Shown: piece by piece, positions 24,748-34,163 of the stretch
How the letters are laid out: every line of letters starts with the position of its first letter
Position numbering within the stretch: position 1 is the first letter of the stretch
DNA from: Massilia forsythiae
GTDB taxonomy: Bacteria > Pseudomonadota > Gammaproteobacteria > Burkholderiales > Burkholderiaceae_D
Length of the DNA stretch: 64,000 bases
Assembly: GCF_012849555.1 (NCBI RefSeq)
Contig: NZ_CP051685.1
Span: forward strand, 496,001-560,000
Reading direction: 5' to 3'
Made by a program: the position numbers and the translations under genes
Notes under the pieces: model-generated
The model's database searches: none
The model's input: the letters and a program-made list of their open reading frames with translations, nothing else
What the model was told of the DNA's origin: nothing

Positions 24748-27700
24748 ATGAACAACCGCGACCCTGACTTTCACCCAGCCGCCCCGCGTTTTCCCTTCCC
24801 CTGCGCCGACGATGGCGAACACGCCATTCGCCTGCGCCTGCCCGTCCCCGTCCGCCACGGCGGCAAGGAAGCGTTGCTGATCGACCTGGCGCTGGCCGAC
24901 CGCCACGTGCTGGCCGGCGGCGCGCCCTTCGGCATGGAAGTGACCGGATTCGGCGGACGCCACGACGGCCTGGCCCAGCTGGCACGCTGGGCCGCCCTGG
25001 GCGACGGCTACGATGCGCTGCACTTGCTGTGCCACGGCGCTGCCGGACGCCTGATGCTGGGCGCACGCACGGTCGACCGCGCCGCGCTGGACGATCCGCA
25101 CGTGGCGGATGCGCTGGCGGCGATCGGCCAGGCCGTACGCCCCGGCGGCGCGGTGCTGCTGTACGCCTGCCGCGCGGCGCAAGGGGAAGAAGGCGCGGCT
25201 TTCGTCGCCGCGCTGGCGCAGGCGCTCGGCGTGCCCGTGGCGGCGTCCAGCACGCTGGTGGGCGCCGTCGCCCAAGGCGGCAGCTGGGCGCTGGATCATG
25301 TGGCCGGCATCCCGGTGGCCGGCATCCCGGTGGCCGGCATCCCGGCGGCCGGCATTCCGGCGGCGGGCGATCCCGTGGCGGGCATCGGCGCCGCGCACGC
25401 GCTGTCGGCCACGGCGCTGGCCTGGCCGGACTATGCGCACACGCTGACGGTCGCCCTGAACACCACGACCTTTGCCAACGTGCCGTTCGAAGCCAACGAA
25501 AATTATGCGCAGGCCGCGAGCGGCTACCCGACCCCGACCATCCTGAGCGCGGCGAACGTCGCGAGGAGCGGCTGGGACGTCACCGCCCAGTCCAGCGTCA
25601 ACACCGGCACCTTCCTCATCCGCGGCGTCGGCTTCAACGACAACACCGGCGACGGCGACGGCAATTCGCTGCGCGTGCAGGCCGCCGACATCGACTACGT
25701 GATCTTCAAGTCGAATGCCAACGGGTTCTATTTCGACCTGAACAATTTTGCCGTCGTCAACAACACCACGACCCCGATCACGGTGCAGGCGATCGATCGC
25801 GCCGGCAACCCGGTCGGCGCCGCGGTGGCGTTCACGGTCGCCGGATCGGAACCCGCTCCCAAGGCCTATACCCACGTCTCCCTGGCTGGCAATCCCGACT
25901 TCGTGGGCATCTACGGCTTCAAGGTCACCTTCGACTCGGCCTCCGACGCGCCCTTCTTCGACAACCTCGTTATCGACAACATAGGATTTCCCGCCGTACC
26001 CACCACCACTATCCTGGATGCCGCCCTATCCGCGGACAGCGGCGCCAGTGCCGGCGACTTCGTCACCAACATCGCCGCGCAGACCATCGGCGGCACCCTC
26101 AGCGCCGCGCTGCTGGCGGGCGAATCGGTGCAGGTGTCGTACGACGGCGGCGCCACCTGGAACGACGCCACCGGTTTCACGGCCGGCTCCAGCGCCTGGT
26201 CGACCGGCACCACGCTGGCCGGCAGCGGCACCTTCATGGCGCGCGTGGCCAACGGCGACGGCGCCGGCCCTGCCTTCAGCCAGGCCTACGTGCTGGATAC
26301 GGATGCGCCGGCGGCGCCGTCCACGCCCAACCTGAACAGCAGCTCGGATACCGGCTTTTCCGGCAGCGACGACATCACCGCCAACACCACGCCGGTCGTT
26401 TCCGGCAGCGCCGAAGACGGCAGCACCGTCACGCTGGTCGACAGCGACGGCAGCACCGTGCTCGGCACCGCCACCGCCAGCGGCGGCGCCTGGTCGATCA
26501 CCGCCTCGAGCCTGGCGGACGGCGTCCACCACCTGAACGCCAAGGCGGTCGACCTGGCCGGCAACGTGTCCGTGGCCTCGGCAGCGCTGGCGCTGACCGT
26601 CGACACCGCCGCGCCGGTCGGACTTGCGGTCAGCACCGCCGCCGTCGGCACCGGCGACGCCGGCAGCGGCGCCGCCATCGCCACCCTGTCCGCCAGCGAC
26701 AGCACGGCGCTGAAATACCTGCTGGCGGCCGGCGACGGCAGCAACGACGCCGACAACGCCAGCTTCGCCATCGCCGGCAATACCCTGAAGGTGGGCGGCG
26801 CCGCGCTGGCCGCCGGCACCTACCACATCCACCTGGCGGCGGTCGACGCGGCCGGCAACGTCGGCTACCTGGCGCAGGACATCACGGTCAGCGCGTCGCC
26901 CACGGTCGGTTCGATCGTGCGCGCCGGCGGCGCCGGCGCCGCCGTGGCCGCCAGCGCCGCCTCGGCCGAGTACACCGTGACCTTCAGCGAGAGCGTCAGC
27001 GGCGTCGACATCGGCGACTTCACGCTGACCGGCACCGGCAGCGCCGCCGGCGCCATCGCCTCGGTGAGCGGCAGCGGCGACACCTATGTCGTCACCGTCG
27101 ACGGCCTGGCGGGCGACGGCACCCTGCGCCTGGACCTGAAGGCGGGGGCCACCGGCATCCAGAACGCCGGCGGCACCGCGCTCGGCAGCGGCGGCTACAC
27201 GGCCGGCGCCACCTACACGCTCGACCACACGGCGCCCGCGGCGCCGGCCGCGCCCAGCCTGGACAGCGGCTCCGACAGCGGCGCTTCCGGCAGCGACGGC
27301 ATCACCAATCACACCACGCCGCAGATCAGCGGCAGCGCCGAGGACGGCAGCACGGTCACGCTGTACGACAGCGACGGTACTACCGTGCTCGGCACCACCA
27401 CCGCCAGCGGTGGCGCCTGGTCGATCGTCGCGTCGGCGCTGGCGCAGGGCAGCCACCATCTCACCGTCAAGGCGCTCGATGCGGCCGGCAACCTCTCGGC
27501 CGCATCGAGCGCGCTGGCGTTGACGATCGACACCGCGGCGCCGGCCGGCCTCGCGCTCAGCGCCGCCAGCGCCGCCTCGCTCGCCTGCTTCGGCGGCGCC
27601 GCCCTCGCCACCCTCTCCGCCGGCGACAGCACGGCCGTGACCTACGCGCTGGCCATCGGCAACGGCAGCAACGATGCCGACAACGCCACCTTCAGCGTCG

Positions 27701-30348
27701 CCGGCGACACGCTCAGCGTGGGCAGCCTGGCCCTGTCGGCCGGCACCTATCACATCTACCTGTCCGCGACCGACGCTGCCGGCAACGTCAGCTACCTGGC
27801 GCAGGCGTTCACGGTGGTCGATGCGCCCGTCGCCAGCGCGATCGTGCGCAGCGGCGGCGCCGGCGCCGCCGTGGCGGCCGCCGCCGGTTCGGTCGAGTAC
27901 ACCGTCCACTTCAGCGAGGCCGTCAGCGGCGTCGATGCCGGCGACTTCACGCTGAACGGCAGCGGCAGCGCCGGCGGCGCCGTCGCGGCGGTGACGGGCA
28001 GCGGCAAGGTCTATACCGTCACCGTCGACGGCCTGGCCGGCGACGGCAGCCTGCGCCTGGACCTGAAGGCCGACGGCACCGGCATCGTCAACACGCACGG
28101 CATCGCCATCGCCGGCGGCTACGCGCTCGGCGCCGGCTACGTGCTCGACCACACCGCCCCGGCGGCGCCGTCCGCCGTCGCGCTCGACGCGCGCGACGAC
28201 AGCGGCGTGTCGTCCGGCGACGGCATCACCAGCGTCGCCACGCCGCGCATCTCCGGCATCGCCGAGCCGGATGCGCTCGTGCGCCTGTACGACAGCAACG
28301 GCGTCACCCGGTTGGGCAAGGCGATCGCCGGCAAGGACGGCCACTGGACCATCGCCAGCGACGTGCTGGCCGCGGGCAGCCACAGCCTCACCGTGCGCCA
28401 GTTCGACGCCGCCGGCAATGCCTCGGGCGCCAGCGCTGCCCTGCAGGTCGAGATCCGCACGGCCGCCGCCACGCTCGGCGCGCCGCTGCTGGACGCCGCC
28501 AGCGACAGCGGCATCCAGGGCGACGGCCTGACCCGCATCGCCACGCCGGCCGTGAGCGGCATGGCCGCGCCGGGCGCCGTCGTGACCCTGTACGACAGCG
28601 ACGGCGTCACCGTGCTGGGCAGCGCCAGCGCCAATCCGAACGGCGTGTGGCGCATCGTCTCAAGCGCGCTGGCGGATGGCGTGCATACCCTGAGCGCACG
28701 CCAGACCGACGTGGCCGGCAACGTCTCGCCCGCCGGCGCGGCGCTCAGCCTGACCATCGACACCGTCGCGCCGGCCGCCCCGTCCATGCCGGCGCTGGCG
28801 GCCGGCAGCGGCGCCGGCGTCACTGCCGGCGAGCGTCCGCTGATCACCGGCAGCGCCCTGCCGGACGCCCGCGTCACGCTGTACGACAGCGACGGCAGCA
28901 GCGTGCTGGGCACGGCGACCGCCGACGCCGGCGGCCATTGGCAGATCACCAGCCCGGTCCTGGCGGTCGGCAAGCACCTGCTGACCGCCAGGCAGAGCGA
29001 CGCGACCGGCAACGTCTCGGACGCGAGCACGGCGCTGGCGCTGGCGGTGGCCGCGCCGGCCGCGCCGGCGCCGGCCACGACCACCATCGACGGCGTGCAG
29101 GTCACGCAGCAGCCGGTGGTCCTGCCCGGCGGTGGCGACGGCATCCGCACGATCGTCCCGATCGTCGGCGCCGACCGCAGCGAGAGCGCCGGCGGCGCGG
29201 CCACCGCCGACATTCCGCTGGTGAGCGCCGGCGGCAACACGCTGCTGCTGGCGCAGGCCGGGGTCGGCTTCGGTTTGAGCGTCAGCGGCGGCGCCAGCCG
29301 GCTGGCCGGCAACGCGGTCGAGCAGCTGATCCAGTCGATCAAGGCGTCCACGCCGGACCACCCGGCCGCCGACCAGGGACACCTGACCGGCAACGCCCAA
29401 GGCTTCCTGAACACCCTGGCGAAACAGGCGGCGCTGCTGGTGCAGACGGTGACGCCGGTCACCGCCAAGGACGCCGCGAACGCGACGCTGACGCTGACCG
29501 GCACCAGCGACGCGACCCAGCATACGGCGCTGGTGATCGATGCCGGCGGCGTCGGCGCCGGCAATACGCTGGTCCTGAAGGCGGTGGACTTCGCCGCCGT
29601 GATCGGCGCGGCGACCGTGGTCGGCGAAACGGCCGGCCAGATCCTGACCGGCGACGCCGCCAGCCAGACCTTCGTCGCGGACAGCGGCCTGGCCAGCCTG
29701 CTGTTCGCCGGCGGCGGTGACGACACGCTGCGCCTGGGCACGAGCGCGCCCAGCCCCTCCGCCCAGGCGCACGCCGCCATGGCCGCCGCCGCGCCGACGC
29801 TGCTGCATGGCGGCGCGGGCGCGGACACCGCGGTGTTCGCGGGCGCGCGCTCGGCGTACACCATCGACTACCACGAGGGCCACGTGCTGGTGACGGCGAA
29901 TACCGGCGCGCACGACCAGGCCAGGGTCGTCAACGTGGAGACGCTGCAGTTCCAGGACGGCAGCGTGGCCGTGCAGGACCGCGCCCCGCTGGCGGCGATC
30001 GCCGGGCTGTACGCCGACGTGCTGGGGCGCCAGGCGGACGTGGGCGGTTTCGACTACTGGGGCACGGTGCAGAAGAACGGCGCCTCCCTCGGCGCCATCG
30101 CGCTGTCGCTGATCGGCTCGAGCGAGGGCCAGGCGCGCCTGCAAGCCTTCGACGGCCACGCCGCGCACGACGTCGGCATCCTGTACCAGGCCATCTTCAA
30201 CCGCACCGCGGATGCCGGCGGCCTGGCGTTCTGGACCGAAGCAGTGCGGCATGGCGCCACGCTGGAACAGGTTGCGGACCAGTTCATGCATTCGGCGGAA
30301 ATCGTCGGGCATGGGATCGAGGCGACCGGCTGGGACTTCCTGGTCTGA
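24748..30348 (+). CDS. Giant surface protein: DUF4347, Ig-like repeats, DUF4214
   Basis: An 1866-aa protein. Residues ~25-200 form a DUF4347 domain (YDALHLLCHGAAGRLMLG, AVLLYACRAAQGEEGAAF, STLVGAVAQGGSW), typical of the N-terminus of very large secreted proteins. A VAGIP repeat (~185-214) follows, then a discoidin/lectin-like region (~230-420). Many Ig-like modules come next, each with a DTAAP/DHTAP start, GSAEDGSTVTLYDSDG and LTVDTAAP end. Two ~308-residue units (~517-825 and ~830-1138) are near copies. Near the C-terminus are hemolysin-like GGGDDTLRLG and GGAGADTAVF motifs and two DUF4214 repeats (LYADVLGRQADVGGFDYW; LYQAIFNRTADAGGLAFW). No classical signal peptide is present; a type I export route is plausible (inference). 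Confidence 0.85.
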   Translation: MNNRDPDFHPAAPRFPFPCADDGEHAIRLRLPVPVRHGGKEALLIDLALADRHVLAGGAPFGMEVTGFGGRHDGLAQLARWAALGDGYDALHLLCHGAAGRLMLGARTVDRAALDDPHVADALAAIGQAVRPGGAVLLYACRAAQGEEGAAFVAALAQALGVPVAASSTLVGAVAQGGSWALDHVAGIPVAGIPVAGIPAAGIPAAGDPVAGIGAAHALSATALAWPDYAHTLTVALNTTTFANVPFEANENYAQAASGYPTPTILSAANVARSGWDVTAQSSVNTGTFLIRGVGFNDNTGDGDGNSLRVQAADIDYVIFKSNANGFYFDLNNFAVVNNTTTPITVQAIDRAGNPVGAAVAFTVAGSEPAPKAYTHVSLAGNPDFVGIYGFKVTFDSASDAPFFDNLVIDNIGFPAVPTTTILDAALSADSGASAGDFVTNIAAQTIGGTLSAALLAGESVQVSYDGGATWNDATGFTAGSSAWSTGTTLAGSGTFMARVANGDGAGPAFSQAYVLDTDAPAAPSTPNLNSSSDTGFSGSDDITANTTPVVSGSAEDGSTVTLVDSDGSTVLGTATASGGAWSITASSLADGVHHLNAKAVDLAGNVSVASAALALTVDTAAPVGLAVSTAAVGTGDAGSGAAIATLSASDSTALKYLLAAGDGSNDADNASFAIAGNTLKVGGAALAAGTYHIHLAAVDAAGNVGYLAQDITVSASPTVGSIVRAGGAGAAVAASAASAEYTVTFSESVSGVDIGDFTLTGTGSAAGAIASVSGSGDTYVVTVDGLAGDGTLRLDLKAGATGIQNAGGTALGSGGYTAGATYTLDHTAPAAPAAPSLDSGSDSGASGSDGITNHTTPQISGSAEDGSTVTLYDSDGTTVLGTTTASGGAWSIVASALAQGSHHLTVKALDAAGNLSAASSALALTIDTAAPAGLALSAASAASLACFGGAALATLSAGDSTAVTYALAIGNGSNDADNATFSVAGDTLSVGSLALSAGTYHIYLSATDAAGNVSYLAQAFTVVDAPVASAIVRSGGAGAAVAAAAGSVEYTVHFSEAVSGVDAGDFTLNGSGSAGGAVAAVTGSGKVYTVTVDGLAGDGSLRLDLKADGTGIVNTHGIAIAGGYALGAGYVLDHTAPAAPSAVALDARDDSGVSSGDGITSVATPRISGIAEPDALVRLYDSNGVTRLGKAIAGKDGHWTIASDVLAAGSHSLTVRQFDAAGNASGASAALQVEIRTAAATLGAPLLDAASDSGIQGDGLTRIATPAVSGMAAPGAVVTLYDSDGVTVLGSASANPNGVWRIVSSALADGVHTLSARQTDVAGNVSPAGAALSLTIDTVAPAAPSMPALAAGSGAGVTAGERPLITGSALPDARVTLYDSDGSSVLGTATADAGGHWQITSPVLAVGKHLLTARQSDATGNVSDASTALALAVAAPAAPAPATTTIDGVQVTQQPVVLPGGGDGIRTIVPIVGADRSESAGGAATADIPLVSAGGNTLLLAQAGVGFGLSVSGGASRLAGNAVEQLIQSIKASTPDHPAADQGHLTGNAQGFLNTLAKQAALLVQTVTPVTAKDAANATLTLTGTSDATQHTALVIDAGGVGAGNTLVLKAVDFAAVIGAATVVGETAGQILTGDAASQTFVADSGLASLLFAGGGDDTLRLGTSAPSPSAQAHAAMAAAAPTLLHGGAGADTAVFAGARSAYTIDYHEGHVLVTANTGAHDQARVVNVETLQFQDGSVAVQDRAPLAAIAGLYADVLGRQADVGGFDYWGTVQKNGASLGAIALSLIGSSEGQARLQAFDGHAAHDVGILYQAIFNRTADAGGLAFWTEAVRHGATLEQVADQFMHSAEIVGHGIEATGWDFLV
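25300..25389 (+). repeat. 15-bp in-frame tandem repeat (VAGIP)x6
   Basis: Six consecutive 15-bp units of the form GTGGCCGGCATCCCG encode VAGIP, VAGIP, VAGIP, AAGIP, AAGDP, VAGIG. The first three units are identical, the last three have drifted. Identical units in tandem make copy-number change by slippage likely without breaking the frame. Confidence 0.9.
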
Positions 30349-30368
30349 GTCGCGGCGCTTCTCACGCT

Positions 30369-30398
30369 CCGGTGCGGCGGCCACGGCGGCCGCACCGG
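30369..30398 (+). terminator. Probable terminator of the surface-protein gene
   Basis: A 10-bp inverted repeat, CCGGTGCGGC (30369-30378) / GCCGCACCGG (30389-30398), lies 20 bp after the stop codon. The T-run behind it is weak. The rest of the gap to 30534 is A/T-rich and probably holds the promoter of the glycosyltransferase gene. Confidence 0.55.
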
Positions 30399-30534
30399 GC
30401 CGCCCTTGTTCAACAAGATTAACTTTTACTAACGCAAGAAAATTTTCTCACCGTCACTGCAACAAACCATGTCACAGCCTTGCGCCAGAGATTTACAATC
30501 ACGAACCATATCGTTTCCATAGAGAAATTAAGGA

Positions 30535-32733
30535 ATGCAGACTGCGATTAACGTCCCGCGCGCAAGCGATGATATCGAACAGCACCGCCGTGCGGTGCGC
30601 CTGAACCCGCGCGACGCCAACGCCCACGCCCTGCTCGGCCTGGCGCTGCTGCGCAAGCGCGAACTCGAGGAAGGCATCGCCGGGTTGCGCCGCGCGCTCG
30701 AACTGAACCCGAAGGTGAAGGGCCTGCATGCGGTGCTGGCGGCAGCGCTGTTCGAATCCGGGCGCCACGCGGAAGCGGAAAGCGCGTACCGCCAGGCGCT
30801 GCGCTTCCAGGACGCGGCCGACCTGCACCAGGGCCTGGCCGACACGCTGCTGCGCCTGGGCCGCCCGGTCGAGGCTGAGGCCAGCGCGCGGCACGCGGCC
30901 GAACTGGCGCCGGCCAACGTGAATTGCCTGATCAGCCTCGCTTCGGCCCTGCACGCGCAGCGCCGCCGCGAGGAGCTGCTGCCGGTGTTCCGGCGCGCGC
31001 TGGAACTGGCGCCGGACCACGTCGACGTGCGCTACGACCTCGGCGCCACCCTGCACGACCTGCGCCGCCATGGCGAGGCGCTGGAGTGCTACGCCGCCGT
31101 GCTCGCGCTGCAGCCGGACCACTTCAATGCGCACCGCCACACCGGCTTGAGCCTGCAGGCGCTGAAGCAATTCGAGGCCGCGGCGGCGGCGCTGGAGCGC
31201 GCGCTGGAGATCGTGCCGGACCACGTCGACACGCTGTGCGACCTGGGCGCCACCCTGCAGTCGGACGGCAGGCTGCCGCGCGCGCTGGCGGTGTTCGAGC
31301 GTGTGCTGGAACGCGAGCCCGACAACCGGCATGCGCTGGCCGGCCTGTCCAGCGTCCGCTTCGCGCTGGGCGAATGGCAGGAAGCCGTGCGCCTGGCGCG
31401 GCATGCGCTGGAAATCGCGCCGACCCCGTACGCGCACAGCATGCTGCTGTTCATGCTCAGCCACTGCTGCCTGGACGGCGCCGAACTGACGCGCGAGCAC
31501 TTCGCCTACGGCGAGCGCTGGGAAACGCCGCTGATCGAGGCGCGCAAGCCGCATGCGAACGAGCGCGATCCGCAGCGCCGCATCCGCGTCGGCTTCGTGT
31601 CGGGCGACCTCTACAACCACGCCGTGTCGCGCTTCGTGGCGCCGGTGTTCGACGCCTTCAAGGACAGCACGCAAATCGACGTCCATATCTACTACAACAA
31701 CAAGGTCGAGGACGCGATGACGCAGCAGCACCGCGCCAACGTCAGCGGCTGGCGTTCGATCGTGCACCTCGACGACGATGCCGCCGAGGCGCTGATCCGT
31801 GCGGACGGCATCGACATCCTGATCGATTTGTCGGGCCACTCGGCGCTGAACCGCCTGCCGCTGTTCGCGCGCCGGCCGGCGCCGGTGCAGGCCACCTGGA
31901 TCGGCTATGCCGGCACCACCGGCCTGCAGGGCATGGACTACATCCTGTGCGACCGCTACCTGGTGCCGGACGATCGCTACGACGACCAGTTCAGCGAGCG
32001 CATCGTGCGCCTGCCGCTGGGCGCGCCCTTCCTGCCCGAGCAGAACGCGCCGCCGGTCAATCCCTTGCCGGCGCTGGCCAACGGCTACCTGACCTTCGGC
32101 AGCTTCCACCGTGCCAGCAAGCTGTCGCGCGACGTGGTCGCCCAATGGGCGCGCCTGCTGCACGCGCTGCCGGACGCCAAGATGCTGCTGGGCGGCCTGC
32201 AGGCCGGCGTCGACGACGTGCTGGTCGACTGGTTCGAACTGGAAGGCGTCGGGCGCGAACGCCTGCTGCTGCGCGAGCGCGTGCCCATGCACCAGTACAT
32301 GCTGCAGCATTACGAAGTGGACGTGTGCCTGAGCCCCTTCCCCTACACCGGCGCCACCACCATCGGCCACGCGCTGTGGATGGGCGTGCCGACGCTGGCC
32401 ACGGTCGGCGCCACCAACCCGAGCCAGGCCGCCACCACCTTCATGGCGCACCTGGGGCTGGACACCTTCATCACCGAGGACGAGGACACCTACGTCAAGC
32501 TGGGCGTGTTCCTGGCGCAGAACACGAGCGCCCTGGCGGCGATGCGCGCGGGGATGCGCGAGCGCTTCCTGAAGTCGGTGCTCGGCTATCCGGGCGTGGC
32601 GGCGGCCGGCCTGGAACTGGCGCTGGTGCGCATGTGGCAGCGCTGGTGCGCGGGCGAGCTGCCCGTGCCGCTGCGCGTGACGCTGTCCGACCTGGTGCCG
32701 GCCGACGCCGACACCGCCGCCGAACCCGCCTGA
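30535..32733 (+). CDS. TPR-containing O-GlcNAc-transferase-like (GT41) glycosyltransferase
   Basis: A 732-aa protein. Residues ~10-330 are tetratricopeptide repeats (NAHALLGLALLRKRELEEGI, VLAAALFESGRHAEAESAYR and so on). Residues ~345-715 form a GT-B catalytic region of the OGT/SPINDLY kind: RIRVGFVSGDLYNHAVS, IDLSGHSALNRL, WIGYAGTTGLQGMDY, YLTFGSFHRASKLS and PFPYTGATTIGHALWMG. Such enzymes put sugars on Ser/Thr of proteins in the cytoplasm. It stands 13 bp before the aminotransferase gene and about 1.4 kb before flagellin, so flagellin is its likely acceptor. The nucleotide-sugar donor cannot be read from sequence; a 4-amino-sugar is inferred from the neighbours. The ribosome site is weakly placed. 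Confidence 0.88.
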   Translation: MQTAINVPRASDDIEQHRRAVRLNPRDANAHALLGLALLRKRELEEGIAGLRRALELNPKVKGLHAVLAAALFESGRHAEAESAYRQALRFQDAADLHQGLADTLLRLGRPVEAEASARHAAELAPANVNCLISLASALHAQRRREELLPVFRRALELAPDHVDVRYDLGATLHDLRRHGEALECYAAVLALQPDHFNAHRHTGLSLQALKQFEAAAAALERALEIVPDHVDTLCDLGATLQSDGRLPRALAVFERVLEREPDNRHALAGLSSVRFALGEWQEAVRLARHALEIAPTPYAHSMLLFMLSHCCLDGAELTREHFAYGERWETPLIEARKPHANERDPQRRIRVGFVSGDLYNHAVSRFVAPVFDAFKDSTQIDVHIYYNNKVEDAMTQQHRANVSGWRSIVHLDDDAAEALIRADGIDILIDLSGHSALNRLPLFARRPAPVQATWIGYAGTTGLQGMDYILCDRYLVPDDRYDDQFSERIVRLPLGAPFLPEQNAPPVNPLPALANGYLTFGSFHRASKLSRDVVAQWARLLHALPDAKMLLGGLQAGVDDVLVDWFELEGVGRERLLLRERVPMHQYMLQHYEVDVCLSPFPYTGATTIGHALWMGVPTLATVGATNPSQAATTFMAHLGLDTFITEDEDTYVKLGVFLAQNTSALAAMRAGMRERFLKSVLGYPGVAAAGLELALVRMWQRWCAGELPVPLRVTLSDLVPADADTAAEPA

Positions 32734-32746
32734 TCGAGGAACGTCC

Positions 32747-33919
32747 ATGAAAACCATCCGCAGCCGCACCGACCTCGCCATCAACGGCGCCGCGCCCGCT
32801 TTCGACGAGATGCTGCACGTGGGCCGCCCCAACATGGGCGACCGCGACGCCTTCATGCGCCACGTGGAAGACATCTTCGAGCGCCGCTGGCTCAGCAACG
32901 ACGGCCCGCTGGTCAAGGAATTCGAAGGCAAGGTGGCCGCGCACCTGGGCGTCAAGCATTGCGTCGCCATGTGCAACGGCACCATCGCGCTCGAGATCGC
33001 GATCCGCGCGCTCGGCCTGGAGGGCGAAGTGATCGTCCCGGCCTACACCTTCGTCGCCACCGCCCACGCGCTGCAGTGGCAGGGCATCACCCCGGTGTTC
33101 GCCGACATCGATCCGGCCACGCACACGCTCGATCCGGCCGCGGTGCGCAAGATGATCACGCCGCGCACCAGCGGCATCATCGGCGTGCACCTGTGGGGCC
33201 GCGCCGCGCCGGTCGAGGGCCTGCAGGCGATCGCCGACGAGCACGGCCTGAAGCTGATGTTCGACGCCGCCCACGCCTTCACCTGCACCCATGGCGGCCG
33301 CCGCATCGGCAGCTTCGGCGCCTGCGAGGTTCTGAGCTTCCATGCGACGAAATTCTTCAATTCCTTCGAGGGCGGCGCGGTCGTCACCGACGACGACGAA
33401 TTGGCCAACACCGCGCGCCTGATGCGCAACTTCGGCTTTTCCGGCCTGGACCAGGTCAGCTATCCGGGCACCAACGGCAAGATGATCGAGATCGCCGCCG
33501 CCATGGGCCTGGTCAACCTGGCATCGGTGGACGACGTGGTCGCCGCCAACCGCGCCAACTACCACGCCTACCGCGCCGCGCTGGCCGGCATCCCGGGCGT
33601 GCGCCTGCTGGCGTTCGACGAGGCCGAGCGCAACAACTACCAATACGTGATCATCGAGACCACGCCGGAGTGCGCGCTGTCGCGCGATGCGCTGGTCGAC
33701 ACCCTGCGTGCTGAAAACATCCTGGCGCGCCGCTACTTCTGGCCGGGCTGCCACCGCATGGAGCCGTACCGCTCGCTGTTCCCGCACGCCGGCCTGCTGC
33801 TGCCGGCGACCGAGGCCGTGGCCGCCAGCGTGATCGTGCTGCCGACCGGGCAGACCATGGACGCGGACAAGATCGCCGTGGTCGGCCAGGTGATGCGCAC
33901 CGCGCTGCAGGCGGATTGA
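32747..33919 (+). CDS. DegT/DnrJ/EryC1-type sugar aminotransferase (VioA-like)
   Basis: A 390-aa PLP-dependent fold-type-I enzyme. Motifs: substrate loop FERRWLSNDGPLVKEFE, PLP phosphate-binding NGTIALEIAI (~77-86), Asp in LMFDAAHAF (D173) and the Schiff-base Lys in SFHATKFFNSFEGG (K202). The family transfers amino groups to nucleotide-linked 4-keto-6-deoxy sugars, for example VioA making dTDP-viosamine. ATG 32747 with AGGAACG upstream, 13 bp after the glycosyltransferase stop, indicates one operon, ended by the terminator at 33941. No 4,6-dehydratase (RmlB-like) is in the window, so the keto-sugar must come from elsewhere. Together with the - strand acyl genes it points to an N-acylated amino-sugar for flagellin. 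Confidence 0.9.
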   Translation: MKTIRSRTDLAINGAAPAFDEMLHVGRPNMGDRDAFMRHVEDIFERRWLSNDGPLVKEFEGKVAAHLGVKHCVAMCNGTIALEIAIRALGLEGEVIVPAYTFVATAHALQWQGITPVFADIDPATHTLDPAAVRKMITPRTSGIIGVHLWGRAAPVEGLQAIADEHGLKLMFDAAHAFTCTHGGRRIGSFGACEVLSFHATKFFNSFEGGAVVTDDDELANTARLMRNFGFSGLDQVSYPGTNGKMIEIAAAMGLVNLASVDDVVAANRANYHAYRAALAGIPGVRLLAFDEAERNNYQYVIIETTPECALSRDALVDTLRAENILARRYFWPGCHRMEPYRSLFPHAGLLLPATEAVAASVIVLPTGQTMDADKIAVVGQVMRTALQAD

Positions 33920-33940
33920 AGCAGACAGATCTCCGCCTCG

Positions 33941-33966
33941 AGCCGGCCGATGCCGGCTTTTTTTTC
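33941..33966 (+). terminator. Rho-independent terminator of the glycosylation pair
   Basis: A 7-bp stem AGCCGGC (33941-33947) / GCCGGCT (33952-33958) with a CGAT loop is followed by eight or more T residues. It separates the GT41-aminotransferase unit from the flagellin gene. Confidence 0.9.
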
Positions 33967-34052
33967 GCCTGCCCTGTTGCCGGAACGACCAGTCGAAAGG
34001 GACCGCGAAACTATTTTCGAAAATTTTTAAAAAATTTCCTTAAGTCACTTAA

Positions 34053-34064
34053 TGCCGTACGGCA
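34053..34064. promoter_or_regulatory. Palindromic candidate operator upstream of flagellin
   Basis: TGCCGTACGGCA is a perfect 12-bp palindrome 100 bp before the flagellin ATG, preceded by an A/T-rich tract (34010-34043) including ATTTTCGAAAAT. A near-identical site lies 112 bp before fliM (47192-47205). No good sigma28 -35/-10 pair with normal spacing was found here. Role as a regulator-binding site is inferred. Confidence 0.5.
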
Positions 34065-34163
34065 ATTGGTCGTCTTGTACTTGTGAGAGCGAGACAAACT
34101 CGACGAATCTCACAGAACACTGACCGAAACACCGAATCTTTTACCGAATACCAGGAGCCAACC

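Noticed and set aside
25300..25389. Tandem 15-bp repeats as a possible CRISPR
   Set aside because: Units are contiguous without spacers, in frame and encode VAGIP; no cas genes.
26026..28383. 785-aa open frame on the minus strand within the surface-protein gene
   Set aside because: It is antisense to Ig-like repeats, has a low-complexity Arg/Gly/Ala composition and no recognisable domain or ribosome site; a typical high-GC shadow.
25029..29720. 1563-aa plus-strand frame overlapping the surface-protein gene
   Set aside because: Arg-rich shadow of the true frame; no domains.
34010..34160. Classical sigma28 promoter (TAAA-N15-GCCGATAA) for flagellin
   Set aside because: GCCGTACG resembles the -10 box, but no TAAA lies at the right distance. 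The palindrome is a better description of that sequence.
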